This document shows, piece by piece, positions 43,196 to 50,989 of a DNA stretch of 64,000 bases. The DNA lies in NCBI RefSeq assembly GCF_000695795.1, contig NZ_JNCA01000006.1, forward strand, positions 186,001 to 250,000, read 5' to 3'. The notes below the pieces were generated by a model. That model was not told where the DNA came from. It made no database searches and saw only the letters and a program-made list of their open reading frames with translations. Origin of the DNA: Flavobacterium seoulense. Lineage in GTDB: Bacteria; Bacteroidota; Bacteroidia; Flavobacteriales; Flavobacteriaceae. The position numbers were made by a program, and so were the translations under genes. Within the stretch, counting starts at the first letter, position 1. Each line of letters begins with the position of its first letter.

Positions 43196-43744
43196 ATGGA
43201 AAATGAAAATAGAGTAGAAGTTGCAACGCTTGCCGGAGGTTGTTTTTGGTGTACTGAAGCTGTTTTTTTAGAATTGAAAGGCGTTCAATCTGTTGTTTCA
43301 GGATATATTGGTGGGAATACTTTGAATCCAACGTACAAAGAAATTTGTCAGGGAGATACAGGTCATGCCGAAGCTATTCAGATTACTTTTAATCCGGACG
43401 AAATTTCGTTTGGCGAATTATTAGAGTTCTTTTTTGCTACTCATGATCCTACCACCTTAAACCGTCAGGGAAATGATGTGGGAACGCAGTATCGAAGCGA
43501 AATTTTTTATCATAATGAAGAACAGCGGGAAATCGCCGAAGATTTTATTCGTTTTTTAACTCAGGAAGATGTTTTTGGAAAACCAATTGTTACTAAGGTT
43601 TCTGCCGTTTCAACATTTTATGAAGCCGAAGATTATCATCAAAATTATTACAATCAAAACAAATCGCAAGGTTACTGCTCTTTTGTAATTACACCTAAAA
43701 TTGAAAAGGTGAGAACCTATTTTAAAGATAAATTAAAAGGATGA
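43196..43744 (+). CDS. msrA: Peptide-methionine (S)-S-oxide reductase
   Basis: The protein has 182 residues, the normal size. The catalytic motif GCFWCTEAVF (active Cys about residue 16) is intact, as are SGYIGG, GDTGHAEAIQ, HDPTTLNRQGNDVGTQYRS and a C-terminal GYCSF cysteine that probably resolves the disulfide. It repairs oxidised methionine using thioredoxin in the cytosol. The start at 43196 precedes MENENRVEVATLAGG; no signal peptide is present. Confidence 0.95.
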   Translation: MENENRVEVATLAGGCFWCTEAVFLELKGVQSVVSGYIGGNTLNPTYKEICQGDTGHAEAIQITFNPDEISFGELLEFFFATHDPTTLNRQGNDVGTQYRSEIFYHNEEQREIAEDFIRFLTQEDVFGKPIVTKVSAVSTFYEAEDYHQNYYNQNKSQGYCSFVITPKIEKVRTYFKDKLKG

Positions 43745-43761
43745 TTTGATTTAAATCCAAG

Positions 43762-44028
43762 ATGGAACACAAGTATAAAATACTTTTTTTGGGAATTATT
43801 TTCGATATTATCGGAATGCTTTCGTTTACGATTCCTTTTCTTGGAGAATTTTCAGATGTGGTTTGGGCGCCAATTTCTGGTTTCTTGTTGGCAAAAATGT
43901 ATAAAGGCCGTGTAGGTAAAATAGGAGGAATTATTTCTTTTTTAGAAGAGCTTTTTCCACTGACTGATATTATTCCAACATTTACGCTAACATGGATTTA
44001 TTATTATGTTATAAAGAAAGAAAACTAA
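43762..44028 (+). CDS. Small hydrophobic membrane protein, unknown
   Basis: The protein has 88 residues with hydrophobic segments KILFLGIIFDIIGMLSFTIPF and IIPTFTLTWIYYYVI, and a GRVGKIGGIISFLEE amphipathic middle. I do not recognise a family with confidence. It starts 17 bp after msrA and ends by a 4-bp overlap with the convergent gene. The clean frame and spacing support it as real. Confidence 0.6.
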   Translation: MEHKYKILFLGIIFDIIGMLSFTIPFLGEFSDVVWAPISGFLLAKMYKGRVGKIGGIISFLEELFPLTDIIPTFTLTWIYYYVIKKEN

Positions 44029-44339
44029 TCCTTTTGCTTTTTAAAAATAAATCCTAATCCTATTCTTTGAAGCATTTTTTTCGAAAAAGGAAAAAAGAAT
44101 TTCGATTGTCCGAAAAGATAACCGAAGAACATTAATAAAAAAGGATATAAAGGCAGAACCAATACAATTAGAATAAAATAATATAGAGACCAGTGGGTGT
44201 TTTCTCTATTGATGTCTAAAAGATTCATTAAGTAGCTGGAAATTTTTGCTGACAGAGAACCGTTTATAGCAAAGACTATAAATATGATTACTAAATCATA
44301 ATTAGTAGCTATTCCCCAACGTCTCTTTAATTTGTCCAT
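44025..44339 (-). CDS. Small two-helix membrane protein (DUF6787-like)
   Basis: The protein has 104 residues. It opens with MDKLKRRWGIATNYDLVIIFIVFAINGSLSAKIS and has a second membrane segment (LYYFILIVLVLPLYPFLLMFFGYLFG) and a basic tail (FPFSKKMLQRIGL). The KLKRRWG start and the two-helix plan are those of a Bacteroidota-specific DUF that I believe is DUF6787. The function is unknown. It lies 32 bp downstream of the DUF6146 gene and may share its transcript. Confidence 0.7.
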   Translation of the reverse strand: MDKLKRRWGIATNYDLVIIFIVFAINGSLSAKISSYLMNLLDINRENTHWSLYYFILIVLVLPLYPFLLMFFGYLFGQSKFFFPFSKKMLQRIGLGFIFKKQKD

Positions 44340-44371
44340 ATTTGCTTAAGATTACAACAAATATAACAAGA

Positions 44372-44809
44372 TTATCTCAGAGGAACACGACCAAAAAGTC
44401 TTTGATTGTAATTATTTTGAAAATAAATCATATAGTTGTAAATCAAATAATTTACTTCGTAGCCATAATCAATATTAGAGTCATAATCAATGCTCATTTC
44501 GTATAAATTGCGATTGTAGCGTTGTGGTTGCATAAAGCGATTATTCCATTCGTTAATGTAAATTTGGTTTTTAGTTTCCAGATAGCTTTGAGTGTAAAAA
44601 CCTCGTGGCTGTGCCATTGAATTGAGCCAGGTAGCAAAACCAGGATCAATAATAATAACTTCATATTCTACTTCTTCATTAACAATTTTTATGGTGTCAC
44701 TAACGCTCGCAATAGTATTTTTTTGTTTAGTAATATTTGTTTTAGTTGTAGTACAGCTTAGTATAATTAAACCAAAAATTAGCGCTATTGTGTAGATACT
44801 ATTTTTCAT
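44372..44809 (-). CDS. DUF6146-like lipoprotein
   Basis: The protein has 145 residues from ATG 44809 (the frame extends 6 bases to a TTG). Lipobox LILSCTTT. The mature part has EVIIIDPGFATWLNSMAQPRG, YLETKNQIYINEWNNR and a Tyr/Asn-rich YGYEVNYLIYNYMIYFQNNY end. This pattern is a small Bacteroidota lipoprotein family (DUF6146 as I recognise it) of unknown role. Its upstream region (44816-44974) holds no gene. Confidence 0.75.
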   Translation of the reverse strand: MKNSIYTIALIFGLIILSCTTTKTNITKQKNTIASVSDTIKIVNEEVEYEVIIIDPGFATWLNSMAQPRGFYTQSYLETKNQIYINEWNNRFMQPQRYNRNLYEMSIDYDSNIDYGYEVNYLIYNYMIYFQNNYNQRLFGRVPLR

Positions 44810-44974
44810 AATCAAAGAAATTAGTACTCTAAATTTACGAATTAATACCGTTTGTTATTTCAAAATAGACCAATAAAAATTGGTCCAAATGAAATATACA
44901 ACGGCATTATACCACAACGATTGGACTATATTGTATTTGGTATAAATTCCTGATTTAGTTTTATTTGAAAAAAA

Positions 44975-45005
44975 AATGCCATTTACAATTAAGATAAATG
45001 GCATT
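44975..45005 (-). terminator. Terminator after the DUF937-like gene
   Basis: AATGCCATTTA and TAAATGGCATT form a perfect 11-bp stem; read leftward, nine T residues follow. It lies 24 bases after the stop of the gene at 45029. Confidence 0.85.
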
Positions 45006-45028
45006 AGATTGAATTATAAGCTTATTTT

Positions 45029-45586
45029 TTATTTGCCAAAAAGTTTTCCCAGCATACCTCCTAAACCTCCTTTTTTAGAAAGTTCTACAGCATCGTCAAG
45101 ATCTACTTTTCCATCGCCATTTTGATCTAAACCAAAATGAATTCCATAAGTCGAAATGGCTTCCATAATACCGGCATGTTCAGGGCTGTCGCCGCCTGTT
45201 AAAGAGTCTAAGATTTCGGAGATATTAATGCTGTTGTCTTTAGGGTCATTTGCTTTTTCGATTAAAGAACTTAAAATTTGCGGAATCATTGCCGTTACTG
45301 AGTTAGTAGCAGTTTCAGAATTAATTCCTAGTTTTTCGGTTAATGAATTAGATACCTGACTTGTAATCTCATGTATCACAGGATTGTTTTTATCAATATC
45401 CTTGCCTTGTAAAAGTCCGGCTATTTGGGACAAATCGGCCTGGTTAGCTATTTTCTGCAGACTTGAAAAAATAGAATTACTGGTTTCTTGTAGGACTGCC
45501 TCATTTTGTTCATTTGGAATCGCTTCGTTTTTTACAACTGCATCTGCTCCAAATTCCTGTACTAATTGTGATAATTGTGCTAACAT
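45029..45586 (-). CDS. DUF937-like protein with EF-hand-like loop
   Basis: The protein has 185 residues, cytosolic, helical. The N-terminal ~130 residues have the DUF937/YidB-type pattern (FSSLQKIANQADLSQIAGLLQG, IHEITSQVSNSLTEKLGIN, AMIPQILSSLIEKANDP). The C-terminal DQNGDGKVDLDDA is a calcium-loop-like sequence, and the end GGLGGMLGKLFGK is glycine-rich. The role is unknown. It has a terminator on each side. Confidence 0.7.
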   Translation of the reverse strand: MLAQLSQLVQEFGADAVVKNEAIPNEQNEAVLQETSNSIFSSLQKIANQADLSQIAGLLQGKDIDKNNPVIHEITSQVSNSLTEKLGINSETATNSVTAMIPQILSSLIEKANDPKDNSINISEILDSLTGGDSPEHAGIMEAISTYGIHFGLDQNGDGKVDLDDAVELSKKGGLGGMLGKLFGK

Positions 45587-45622
45587 GAGATTTGCTTTAT
45601 AAGGTTATTTACCAAATTTAAT

Positions 45623-45663
45623 AAAAAAAAGGACTCATTAGCCATTTGCCATGAGTCCTTTTT
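45623..45663. terminator. Terminator after serA
   Basis: AAAAAGGACTCAT and ATGAGTCCTTTTT form a perfect 13-bp stem with A/T tracts at both feet. It lies 20 bases beyond the serA stop. Confidence 0.9.
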
Positions 45664-45683
45664 GTATTATAAAAACTTAAATT

Positions 45684-46634
45684 TTAGCTTAACAAACTGA
45701 TAATTTGTGATGCTAATTCAGTTCCAATTCTGTCTTGCGCTTCTCCAGTTGCAGCTCCAATGTGTGGAGTCAAAGAGATTTTTGGGTGCATTAACAATTG
45801 TGTAGCAGGAGTTGGTTCGTTTTCGAAAACATCTAAACCAGCAAAAGCAACTTTTCCGCTGTCTAAAGCTTTAACTAAGTCAACTTCATTGATAACACCA
45901 CCACGAGCACAGTTTACAATTCCTACACCGTCTTTCATGGTAGCAAATTCTTTTTCAGTCAAAATGTATCCGTTTTGAGCAGGAACGTGGAAAGAAATAA
46001 AATCAGCTTCTTTAAATAAAGATTCTAATGATTGAGGAACAATAGTAGTAGTTACTGATTGTCCGTCAAAAAACTCAACCTTAACATCTACTGAAGGAAT
46101 AAAACTATCAGCAGCGATAACTTTCATACCTAAACCAAGAGCCATTTTAGCAGTAGCCTGACCAATACGACCAATACCTACAATACCTAAAGTTTTTCCT
46201 CTTAATTCAGTACCGTTACCGTAAGCTTTTTTCAGGTCATTAAATTTAGTGTCTCCTTCTAAAGGCATGTTTCTGTTAGAATCATGTAAGAAACGAACAC
46301 CAGATAATAAATGAGCAAAAACTAATTCAGCTACAGATTCTGATGAAGAAGCAGGAGTGTTGATTACGTGAATTCCTTTGCTTTTAGCATAATCCACATC
46401 AATATTGTCCATACCTACACCACCACGACCGATGATTTTAATGCCCGGACAAGCATCAATAATGTCCTTACGAACTTTAGTCGCACTACGAACAAGAATA
46501 ACGCTTACGTTATTTTCGTTAATGTAGTTCGCTACTTGTTCTTGAGCAACTTTTGTAGTGATTACTTCAAAACCACCTTTTTCTAAAGCTAAGATTCCAC
46601 TTTTTGAAATCCCGTCGTTTGCTAATACTTTCAT
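45684..46634 (-). CDS. serA: D-3-phosphoglycerate dehydrogenase
   Basis: The protein has 316 residues, the short form without a C-terminal ACT domain. It has IIGRGGVGMDNIDVDYAKSKG, NAD-binding GKTLGIVGIGRIGQA (about residues 145-159), the substrate/catalytic Arg-Glu-His set (NCARGGVIN, DVFENEP, PHIGAATGEAQ). It oxidises 3-phosphoglycerate in the first step of serine synthesis. serC lies upstream on the same strand; the two are separated by a 210-bp gap with a palindromic element. Lack of ACT suggests no feedback inhibition by serine. Confidence 0.92.
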   Translation of the reverse strand: MKVLANDGISKSGILALEKGGFEVITTKVAQEQVANYINENNVSVILVRSATKVRKDIIDACPGIKIIGRGGVGMDNIDVDYAKSKGIHVINTPASSSESVAELVFAHLLSGVRFLHDSNRNMPLEGDTKFNDLKKAYGNGTELRGKTLGIVGIGRIGQATAKMALGLGMKVIAADSFIPSVDVKVEFFDGQSVTTTIVPQSLESLFKEADFISFHVPAQNGYILTEKEFATMKDGVGIVNCARGGVINEVDLVKALDSGKVAFAGLDVFENEPTPATQLLMHPKISLTPHIGAATGEAQDRIGTELASQIISLLS

Positions 46635-46685
46635 GTTTTTTTATTACATTAAGAGGTTTTTTCCTCAAATTAATTGAATGTTTTA

Positions 46686-46795
46686 GAAGCTGTTTCCCGC
46701 TATCCATTTCAATCTTGTGTCGGCGTAGATGCCTGCCTCCACAAGGATTTCCACTTCTATCGGGGCTAGAGCCTCTGCTAGCGTTCTCAATTTAA
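46686..46795. repeat. Palindromic, GC-richer intergenic element between serC and serA
   Basis: Between two AT-rich flanks lies a ~110-bp block with terminal GTTTCCCGCTATCC and CTATCGGGGCTAG segments and an inner AATCTTGTG / CACAAGGATT hairpin (one bulge) around GGCGTAGATGCCTGCC. Base composition is clearly higher in GC than surrounding DNA. It has no coding pattern. From its build I infer a dispersed flavobacterial repeat (REP/BIME-like), but only one copy is in the window. Confidence 0.55.
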
Positions 46796-46844
46796 ATTTC
46801 AATGGCAATTTTCAATATCAAAAATTACCAATAGTAAATGAGAA

Positions 46845-47915
46845 TTAAACTGCTTTTTCTAGAGCTTGCATTACGTCTACTAAAACTTGTACGCTTTCAA
46901 TAGACATAGAGTTATAGATAGATGCTCTGTAACCACCTACAGAACGGTGTCCTGGTAATCCGGAAATTCCAGCCTCTTTCCACATTTTGTCAAATGTTTC
47001 AGTGTGCTCAGGGTTTGTTAATAAGAAAGTAACATTCATATTAGAACGGTCTTCCTCAACAGCAGCTCCTTTAAATAATGGGTTTCTGTCAATTTCGTTA
47101 TAAAGCAATTCAGCTTTAGCATTGTTTAGTTTTTCAACAGCAGCAATTCCACCTTTTTCCTTGATCCATCTTAATGTCAACAAAGATGCGTAAACAGGGA
47201 ATACAGGAGGAGTGTTGAACATACTATCCGCTTTAACGTGTTTGGCATAATCCAACATACTTGGAATAGCACGACCGTTTTTGCCAATGATTTCTTCTTT
47301 GATAACTACTAATGTAGCTCCTGCAGGTCCCATATTTTTTTGAGCACCAGCATAGATAATATCAAACTGAGAAAAATCTAATTGTCTAGAAAAAATATCT
47401 GAACTCATATCACATACTAATGGAACATTAGTTTTAGGGAATGATTTCATTTGAGTACCAAAAATAGTATTGTTAGATGTACAGTGGAAATAATCTGCAT
47501 CAGCAGGAATTTCATAATCTTTAGGTACATAAGTATAGTTGTCTTCTTTTGAAGAAGCTACAATAACAGTTTCTCCAAAAAGTTTTGCTTCTTTAATAGC
47601 TGCAGTTGCCCAGGTTCCTGAATCTAAATAAGCTGCTTTTCCACCTTCTTTCATCAAGTTGTAAGGAACCATTAAGAATTCAAGGCTTGCTCCACCTCCA
47701 AGAAAAAGAGCTTGGTATCCTTTTCCTTCTAATCCAAGTAATTCAAGAGCTAAAGCTCTCGCTTCGTCCATAACTGCAACGAAATCTTTGCTTCGGTGCG
47801 AAATTTCTAAAATAGATAATCCTGAATTATTAAAGTTTAAAATAGCTTCTGCTGATTTTTCAAAAACTTCTTGTGGTAAGATAGATGGTCCTGCGCTGTA
47901 GTTGTGTTTTTTCAT
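46845..47915 (-). CDS. serC: Phosphoserine aminotransferase
   Basis: The protein has 356 residues from ATG 47915; the frame extends to 47948 but MKKHNYSAGPSILPQEV is the standard start. It has the PLP-type fold I/V features: GGGASLEFLMVP, TSNNTIFGTQ, DMSSDIFSR and the Schiff-base Lys in YAGAQKNMGPAG, plus PGHRSVGGYRASIYN at the end. It makes phosphoserine from phosphohydroxypyruvate, with glutamate as donor. It is followed by serA on the same strand. Confidence 0.95.
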   Translation of the reverse strand: MKKHNYSAGPSILPQEVFEKSAEAILNFNNSGLSILEISHRSKDFVAVMDEARALALELLGLEGKGYQALFLGGGASLEFLMVPYNLMKEGGKAAYLDSGTWATAAIKEAKLFGETVIVASSKEDNYTYVPKDYEIPADADYFHCTSNNTIFGTQMKSFPKTNVPLVCDMSSDIFSRQLDFSQFDIIYAGAQKNMGPAGATLVVIKEEIIGKNGRAIPSMLDYAKHVKADSMFNTPPVFPVYASLLTLRWIKEKGGIAAVEKLNNAKAELLYNEIDRNPLFKGAAVEEDRSNMNVTFLLTNPEHTETFDKMWKEAGISGLPGHRSVGGYRASIYNSMSIESVQVLVDVMQALEKAV

Positions 47916-48008
47916 GGTGTAGTATAAGTCCAAAAAATTAAAATGCAAATTTCGGTAATAGCACTCGAATAAGCATTAAAATATTCATAATAATTATTAA
48001 AAATTTTT

Positions 48009-49067
48009 CTATGTTATTAACAAAAACGATATAGTATCAATATTATCCGCATAATCCCATAATTTTGGCTGTTGGGTTTGTCCAAAGGCGACACTGTTTT
48101 TTACTAAATTATTGCTCACAATGCATTGAATTTGTTCTGCTTCGGTTTCTAATTTTTTTTCTAAATCCGAAAGGTTTTCGTAAAATTCATAAAATACGCT
48201 GGAAATTGGCGAAGCATAGCTGCTGTCTTCTTTTATGGTTAAAAAACCATTGTCTAGTAATTTAAAATTACTCATCAGGAAAACCGCCTTGTTATAATCG
48301 TAATTATTAGCGTACTTTTCATATTTAATAATGTCCTGATATTCGAAAATAGCTTCAAAAAAAGAATCAAATTTGTAATCTTTTGGAACAAAAATCTTCG
48401 AAACATTGCGACAACCTAGGCCAAAATACCTAAAAATATCTTCGCCTAAAGCAATTAAATCTTCTTTGGTTTCCTCGCCATTTAAAATAGCAATAGAATT
48501 TCGGCTTTTTCGAATAATTGAAGGCTTGTCTTTAAAATAGTATTCAAAATAACGCGCTGTGTTATTACTTCCAGTAGCAATTACAGCATCGAAATTTTCT
48601 AATTTTCCTTCGATAAAAGTGATTTTACTGGCTAGTTCCGGAGCAATATGAATTAAATATTTAGCTAAAAAAGGTAGTAAATGCTGATCATTTGAAGAGG
48701 TTTTTACTAAAACATCGTGTCCGGTAATCAAAACTGACAGGAAATCATGAAAACCAACAAGCGGAATATTTCCTGCTAATATTAAAGCTACTTTTTTAGG
48801 TTTTACATTAGAAAAATTATAAGCAGCTAACCAGGTGTCAAGATTTTCTCTGGTTAAAGCATTTGCCCAGGATTCAACCGCATAATACACTTGTTCAGGA
48901 GTGTACCAGCCATTGTGTGATTGTGAAAGCTGAATCAAATCAACAAAAGAATCAAAAAAAACAGCATTGCCCTGCACATCTTCTTTTTGATGGTTTTTGG
49001 CTTCAGAAAATTGACTTAAAAATTTTCCTAATTCGATAAACACATTTTTTTTGTTTTCTAATGTCAT
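48009..49067 (-). CDS. Acyl-CoA reductase (LuxC-like family)
   Basis: The protein has 352 residues. NIPLVGFHDFLSVLITGHDVLVKTSSNDQ and FGLGCRNVSKIF (with the probable catalytic Cys) match the acyl-CoA reductase family PF05893 related to LuxC, which reduces activated acyl groups to aldehydes using NADPH. The N-terminus has no signal. It is divergent from the ferredoxin gene, with back-to-back consensus promoters in the 136-bp gap. Its physiological substrate is unknown. Confidence 0.83.
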   Translation of the reverse strand: MTLENKKNVFIELGKFLSQFSEAKNHQKEDVQGNAVFFDSFVDLIQLSQSHNGWYTPEQVYYAVESWANALTRENLDTWLAAYNFSNVKPKKVALILAGNIPLVGFHDFLSVLITGHDVLVKTSSNDQHLLPFLAKYLIHIAPELASKITFIEGKLENFDAVIATGSNNTARYFEYYFKDKPSIIRKSRNSIAILNGEETKEDLIALGEDIFRYFGLGCRNVSKIFVPKDYKFDSFFEAIFEYQDIIKYEKYANNYDYNKAVFLMSNFKLLDNGFLTIKEDSSYASPISSVFYEFYENLSDLEKKLETEAEQIQCIVSNNLVKNSVAFGQTQQPKLWDYADNIDTISFLLIT

Positions 49068-49072
49068 AATGT

Positions 49073-49103
49073 TTGTTTATGAAATGTTTTGATTGTAATT
49101 TTG
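49073..49103 (+). promoter_or_regulatory. Consensus promoter of the ferredoxin gene
   Basis: TTG (49073-49075) and TAATTTTG (49096-49103) are separated by 20 bases. Transcription would begin near 49110, about 95 nt before the ferredoxin ATG. The region overlaps the opposite promoter, so the two genes may compete. Confidence 0.7.
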
Positions 49104-49105
49104 CA

Positions 49106-49136
49106 CAAAAGTAAGATTTAATAAGTCGAAAGTCAA
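49106..49136 (-). promoter_or_regulatory. Consensus promoter of the acyl-CoA reductase gene
   Basis: On the minus strand TTG (49136-49134) and TACTTTTG (49113-49106) are separated by 20 bases. The -7 box lies 2 bp from the -7 box of the ferredoxin promoter on the other strand. Confidence 0.7.
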
Positions 49137-49203
49137 AAGTCTTATGTCAAATGTTTTGACGACCAGGATTTTTACTTTTAAAAAAACTCTAACACAGAAT
49201 AAA

Positions 49204-49554
49204 ATGGCAATTATCATAACAGACGAATGTATCAACTGTGGTGCATGTGAACCAGAATGCCCAAACACAGCTATCTATGAAGGAGCTGACGATTGGAGAT
49301 ATAAAGACGGTACAAAATTAAGCGGTACAATAGTACTTCCTGATGGAACTGAAGTGGATGCTGATGAAGCGCAAACTCCAATTTCTGATGAGGTATATTA
49401 TATCGTTCCAGGAAAATGTACAGAGTGTAAAGGATTCCATGATGAACCTCAATGTGCTGCTGTATGTCCTGTAGATTGTTGTGTGCCTGATGAAAATTAT
49501 GTAGAAGATGAAGAAACTTTGTTGAATAGACAAGCTTTCTTACATGATGAATAG
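49204..49554 (+). CDS. 4Fe-4S dicluster ferredoxin
   Basis: The protein has 116 residues from ATG 49204; upstream in-frame Met at 49144 gives an unlikely extension. Two iron-sulfur motifs are visible: [13 protein letters not shown] (residues ~9-21) and [22 protein letters not shown]. The 8-residue longer second spacing and the insert between clusters are typical of bacterial 2[4Fe-4S] ferredoxins of the Alvin/Fdx class. It carries low-potential electrons in the cytosol. A strong terminator follows. Confidence 0.93.
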   Translation: MAIIITDECINCGACEPECPNTAIYEGADDWRYKDGTKLSGTIVLPDGTEVDADEAQTPISDEVYYIVPGKCTECKGFHDEPQCAAVCPVDCCVPDENYVEDEETLLNRQAFLHDE

Positions 49555-49580
49555 TTACTATTTTTAATTTCAATTTAAAG

Positions 49581-49613
49581 AAAATCCTAAGCAATTGTTT
49601 AGGATTTTTTTTG
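49581..49613 (+). terminator. Terminator after ferredoxin
   Basis: AAAATCCTAA and TTAGGATTTT arms around GCAATTGT, followed by a run of T. Confidence 0.9.
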
Positions 49614-49703
49614 CTTTAAAGCGAAATTCTGTTCTGTAAAAATGCCGAAAAAAGCTGCTTCTTATTAATGTACTAATTATGCTATCTATAGCATTTTATA
49701 TAT

Positions 49704-49711
49704 TATATTTG
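49704..49711 (+). promoter_or_regulatory. -7 box of the ychF promoter (weak -33)
   Basis: TATATTTG fits TAnnTTTG exactly and lies 64 bases before the ychF ATG. I find no TTG at the right distance; a short palindrome ATGCTA/TAGCAT (49679-49694) lies there instead. Confidence 0.45.
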
Positions 49712-49775
49712 CAACTTTTAAAATCAAAACCCAAACGCGCTTAGCTAAAAAAAGCAAGCTGTAAACAATACGATC

Positions 49776-50870
49776 ATGAAAGCAGGAATTGTAGGATTAC
49801 CAAATGTAGGTAAATCAACTTTATTTAATTGTTTGTCTAATGCGAAGGCGCAAAGTGCAAACTTTCCATTTTGTACTATCGAACCTAATATTGGTGTGGT
49901 AAATGTACCGGATCCTCGTATTAATATATTAGAAGAATTAGTAAAACCGGAGCGTGTTCAAATGGCAACGGTTGAGATTGTTGATATTGCGGGTTTAGTA
50001 AAAGGTGCAAGTAAGGGAGAAGGACTTGGAAATCAATTCTTAGGAAATATTAGAGAATGTAATGCGATTATTCACGTATTGCGTTGTTTTGACAATGATA
50101 ATATTGTGCATGTTGACGGAAACGTAAATCCTATTCGTGACAAAGAAACTATCGATATCGAATTGCAGTTAAAAGATTTAGAAACTGTTGAAAAACGTTT
50201 GGAAAAAGTAAATCGTGCTGCTAAAACAGGAAATAAAGAAGCGCAAACAGAAAAAGCGCTTTTGGATAGAATTAAAGATGCTTTATTGCAGGCAAAATCA
50301 GCCCGTACTGTTGTTCCTCAAAGTAATGACGAAGAAGTTTTGTTTGAAAATTTCCAATTAATTACAGCAAAACCGGTTTTATATGTGTGTAATGTGGATG
50401 AAAATTCAGCAGTAAACGGAAATAAATATGTAGATCAGGTTCGTGAATTAGTAAAAGACGAAGATGCCGAAGTTATTATTCTTTCGGTAGGAGCTGAGGC
50501 TGATATTACTGAATTAGAAAGTTATGAAGAGCGTCAGGTTTTCTTAGAAGATATGGGACTTGAAGAGCCTGGAGCTTCTGTTTTAATTCGCGCAGCTTAT
50601 AAATTATTAAAGCAACAAACTTATTTTACGGCTGGTGTAAAAGAAGTTCGTGCCTGGACAATCAATATTGGAGCAACTGCACCTCAGGCGGCTGGAGTTA
50701 TTCATACTGATTTTGAAAAAGGATTCATCCGTGCCGAAGTGATTTCGTATGATGATTATGTTACTTACGGTTCAGAAGCAAAAGCAAAAGAAGCTGGTAA
50801 ATTCAAAGTAGAAGGAAAAGAATATGTAGTTAAAGATGGTGACGTAATGCATTTCCGCTTTAATGTGTAA
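49776..50870 (+). CDS. ychF: Ribosome-binding GTPase/ATPase YchF (Obg family)
   Basis: The protein has 364 residues, the normal length. G1 GLPNVGKST (residues 6-14), G3 DIAGLVKGASKGEGLGN, and the altered G4 CNVDE (instead of NKxD, consistent with ATP use in this family). The TGS-like C-terminal domain has FTAGVKEVRAWTI and the GAKAKEAGK-type end. It binds 70S ribosomes and takes part in stress and translation control. The product is cytosolic and the gene stands alone with its own terminator. Confidence 0.96.
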   Translation: MKAGIVGLPNVGKSTLFNCLSNAKAQSANFPFCTIEPNIGVVNVPDPRINILEELVKPERVQMATVEIVDIAGLVKGASKGEGLGNQFLGNIRECNAIIHVLRCFDNDNIVHVDGNVNPIRDKETIDIELQLKDLETVEKRLEKVNRAAKTGNKEAQTEKALLDRIKDALLQAKSARTVVPQSNDEEVLFENFQLITAKPVLYVCNVDENSAVNGNKYVDQVRELVKDEDAEVIILSVGAEADITELESYEERQVFLEDMGLEEPGASVLIRAAYKLLKQQTYFTAGVKEVRAWTINIGATAPQAAGVIHTDFEKGFIRAEVISYDDYVTYGSEAKAKEAGKFKVEGKEYVVKDGDVMHFRFNV

Positions 50871-50892
50871 ATAAAATTAATTTTTAGATTTA

Positions 50893-50927
50893 AAAAAGAC
50901 CTGTAGATTTTTATTTACAGGTCTTTT
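50893..50927 (+). terminator. Terminator after ychF
   Basis: AAAGACCTGTA and TACAGGTCTTT arms with AT-rich loop, then TTTTGTTTT. Confidence 0.9.
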
Positions 50928-50989
50928 GTTTTAGCGAATGTTTTTTTGTTTAAATTTATAAGCCAAAATCATGTTAAATAACCTACATT

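Noticed and set aside
43125..43331. 68-codon minus-strand frame before and across the msrA start
   Set aside because: Overlaps the conserved catalytic end of msrA and has no start context; the gap 43037-43195 is better read as an msrA promoter zone.
44866..44886. Short stem GACCAAT/ATTGGTC before the DUF6146 gene
   Set aside because: Seven pairs with no T tract; too weak to call a site.
46604..46795. Open frame of 63 codons covering the serC-serA gap
   Set aside because: It translates the palindromic element and flanks; composition and lack of a start context make coding unlikely.
49271..49594. Frames antisense to the ferredoxin gene (107 and 71 codons)
   Set aside because: Opposite a short gene with clear Fe-S motifs; repeated His/Leu composition is an antisense artefact.
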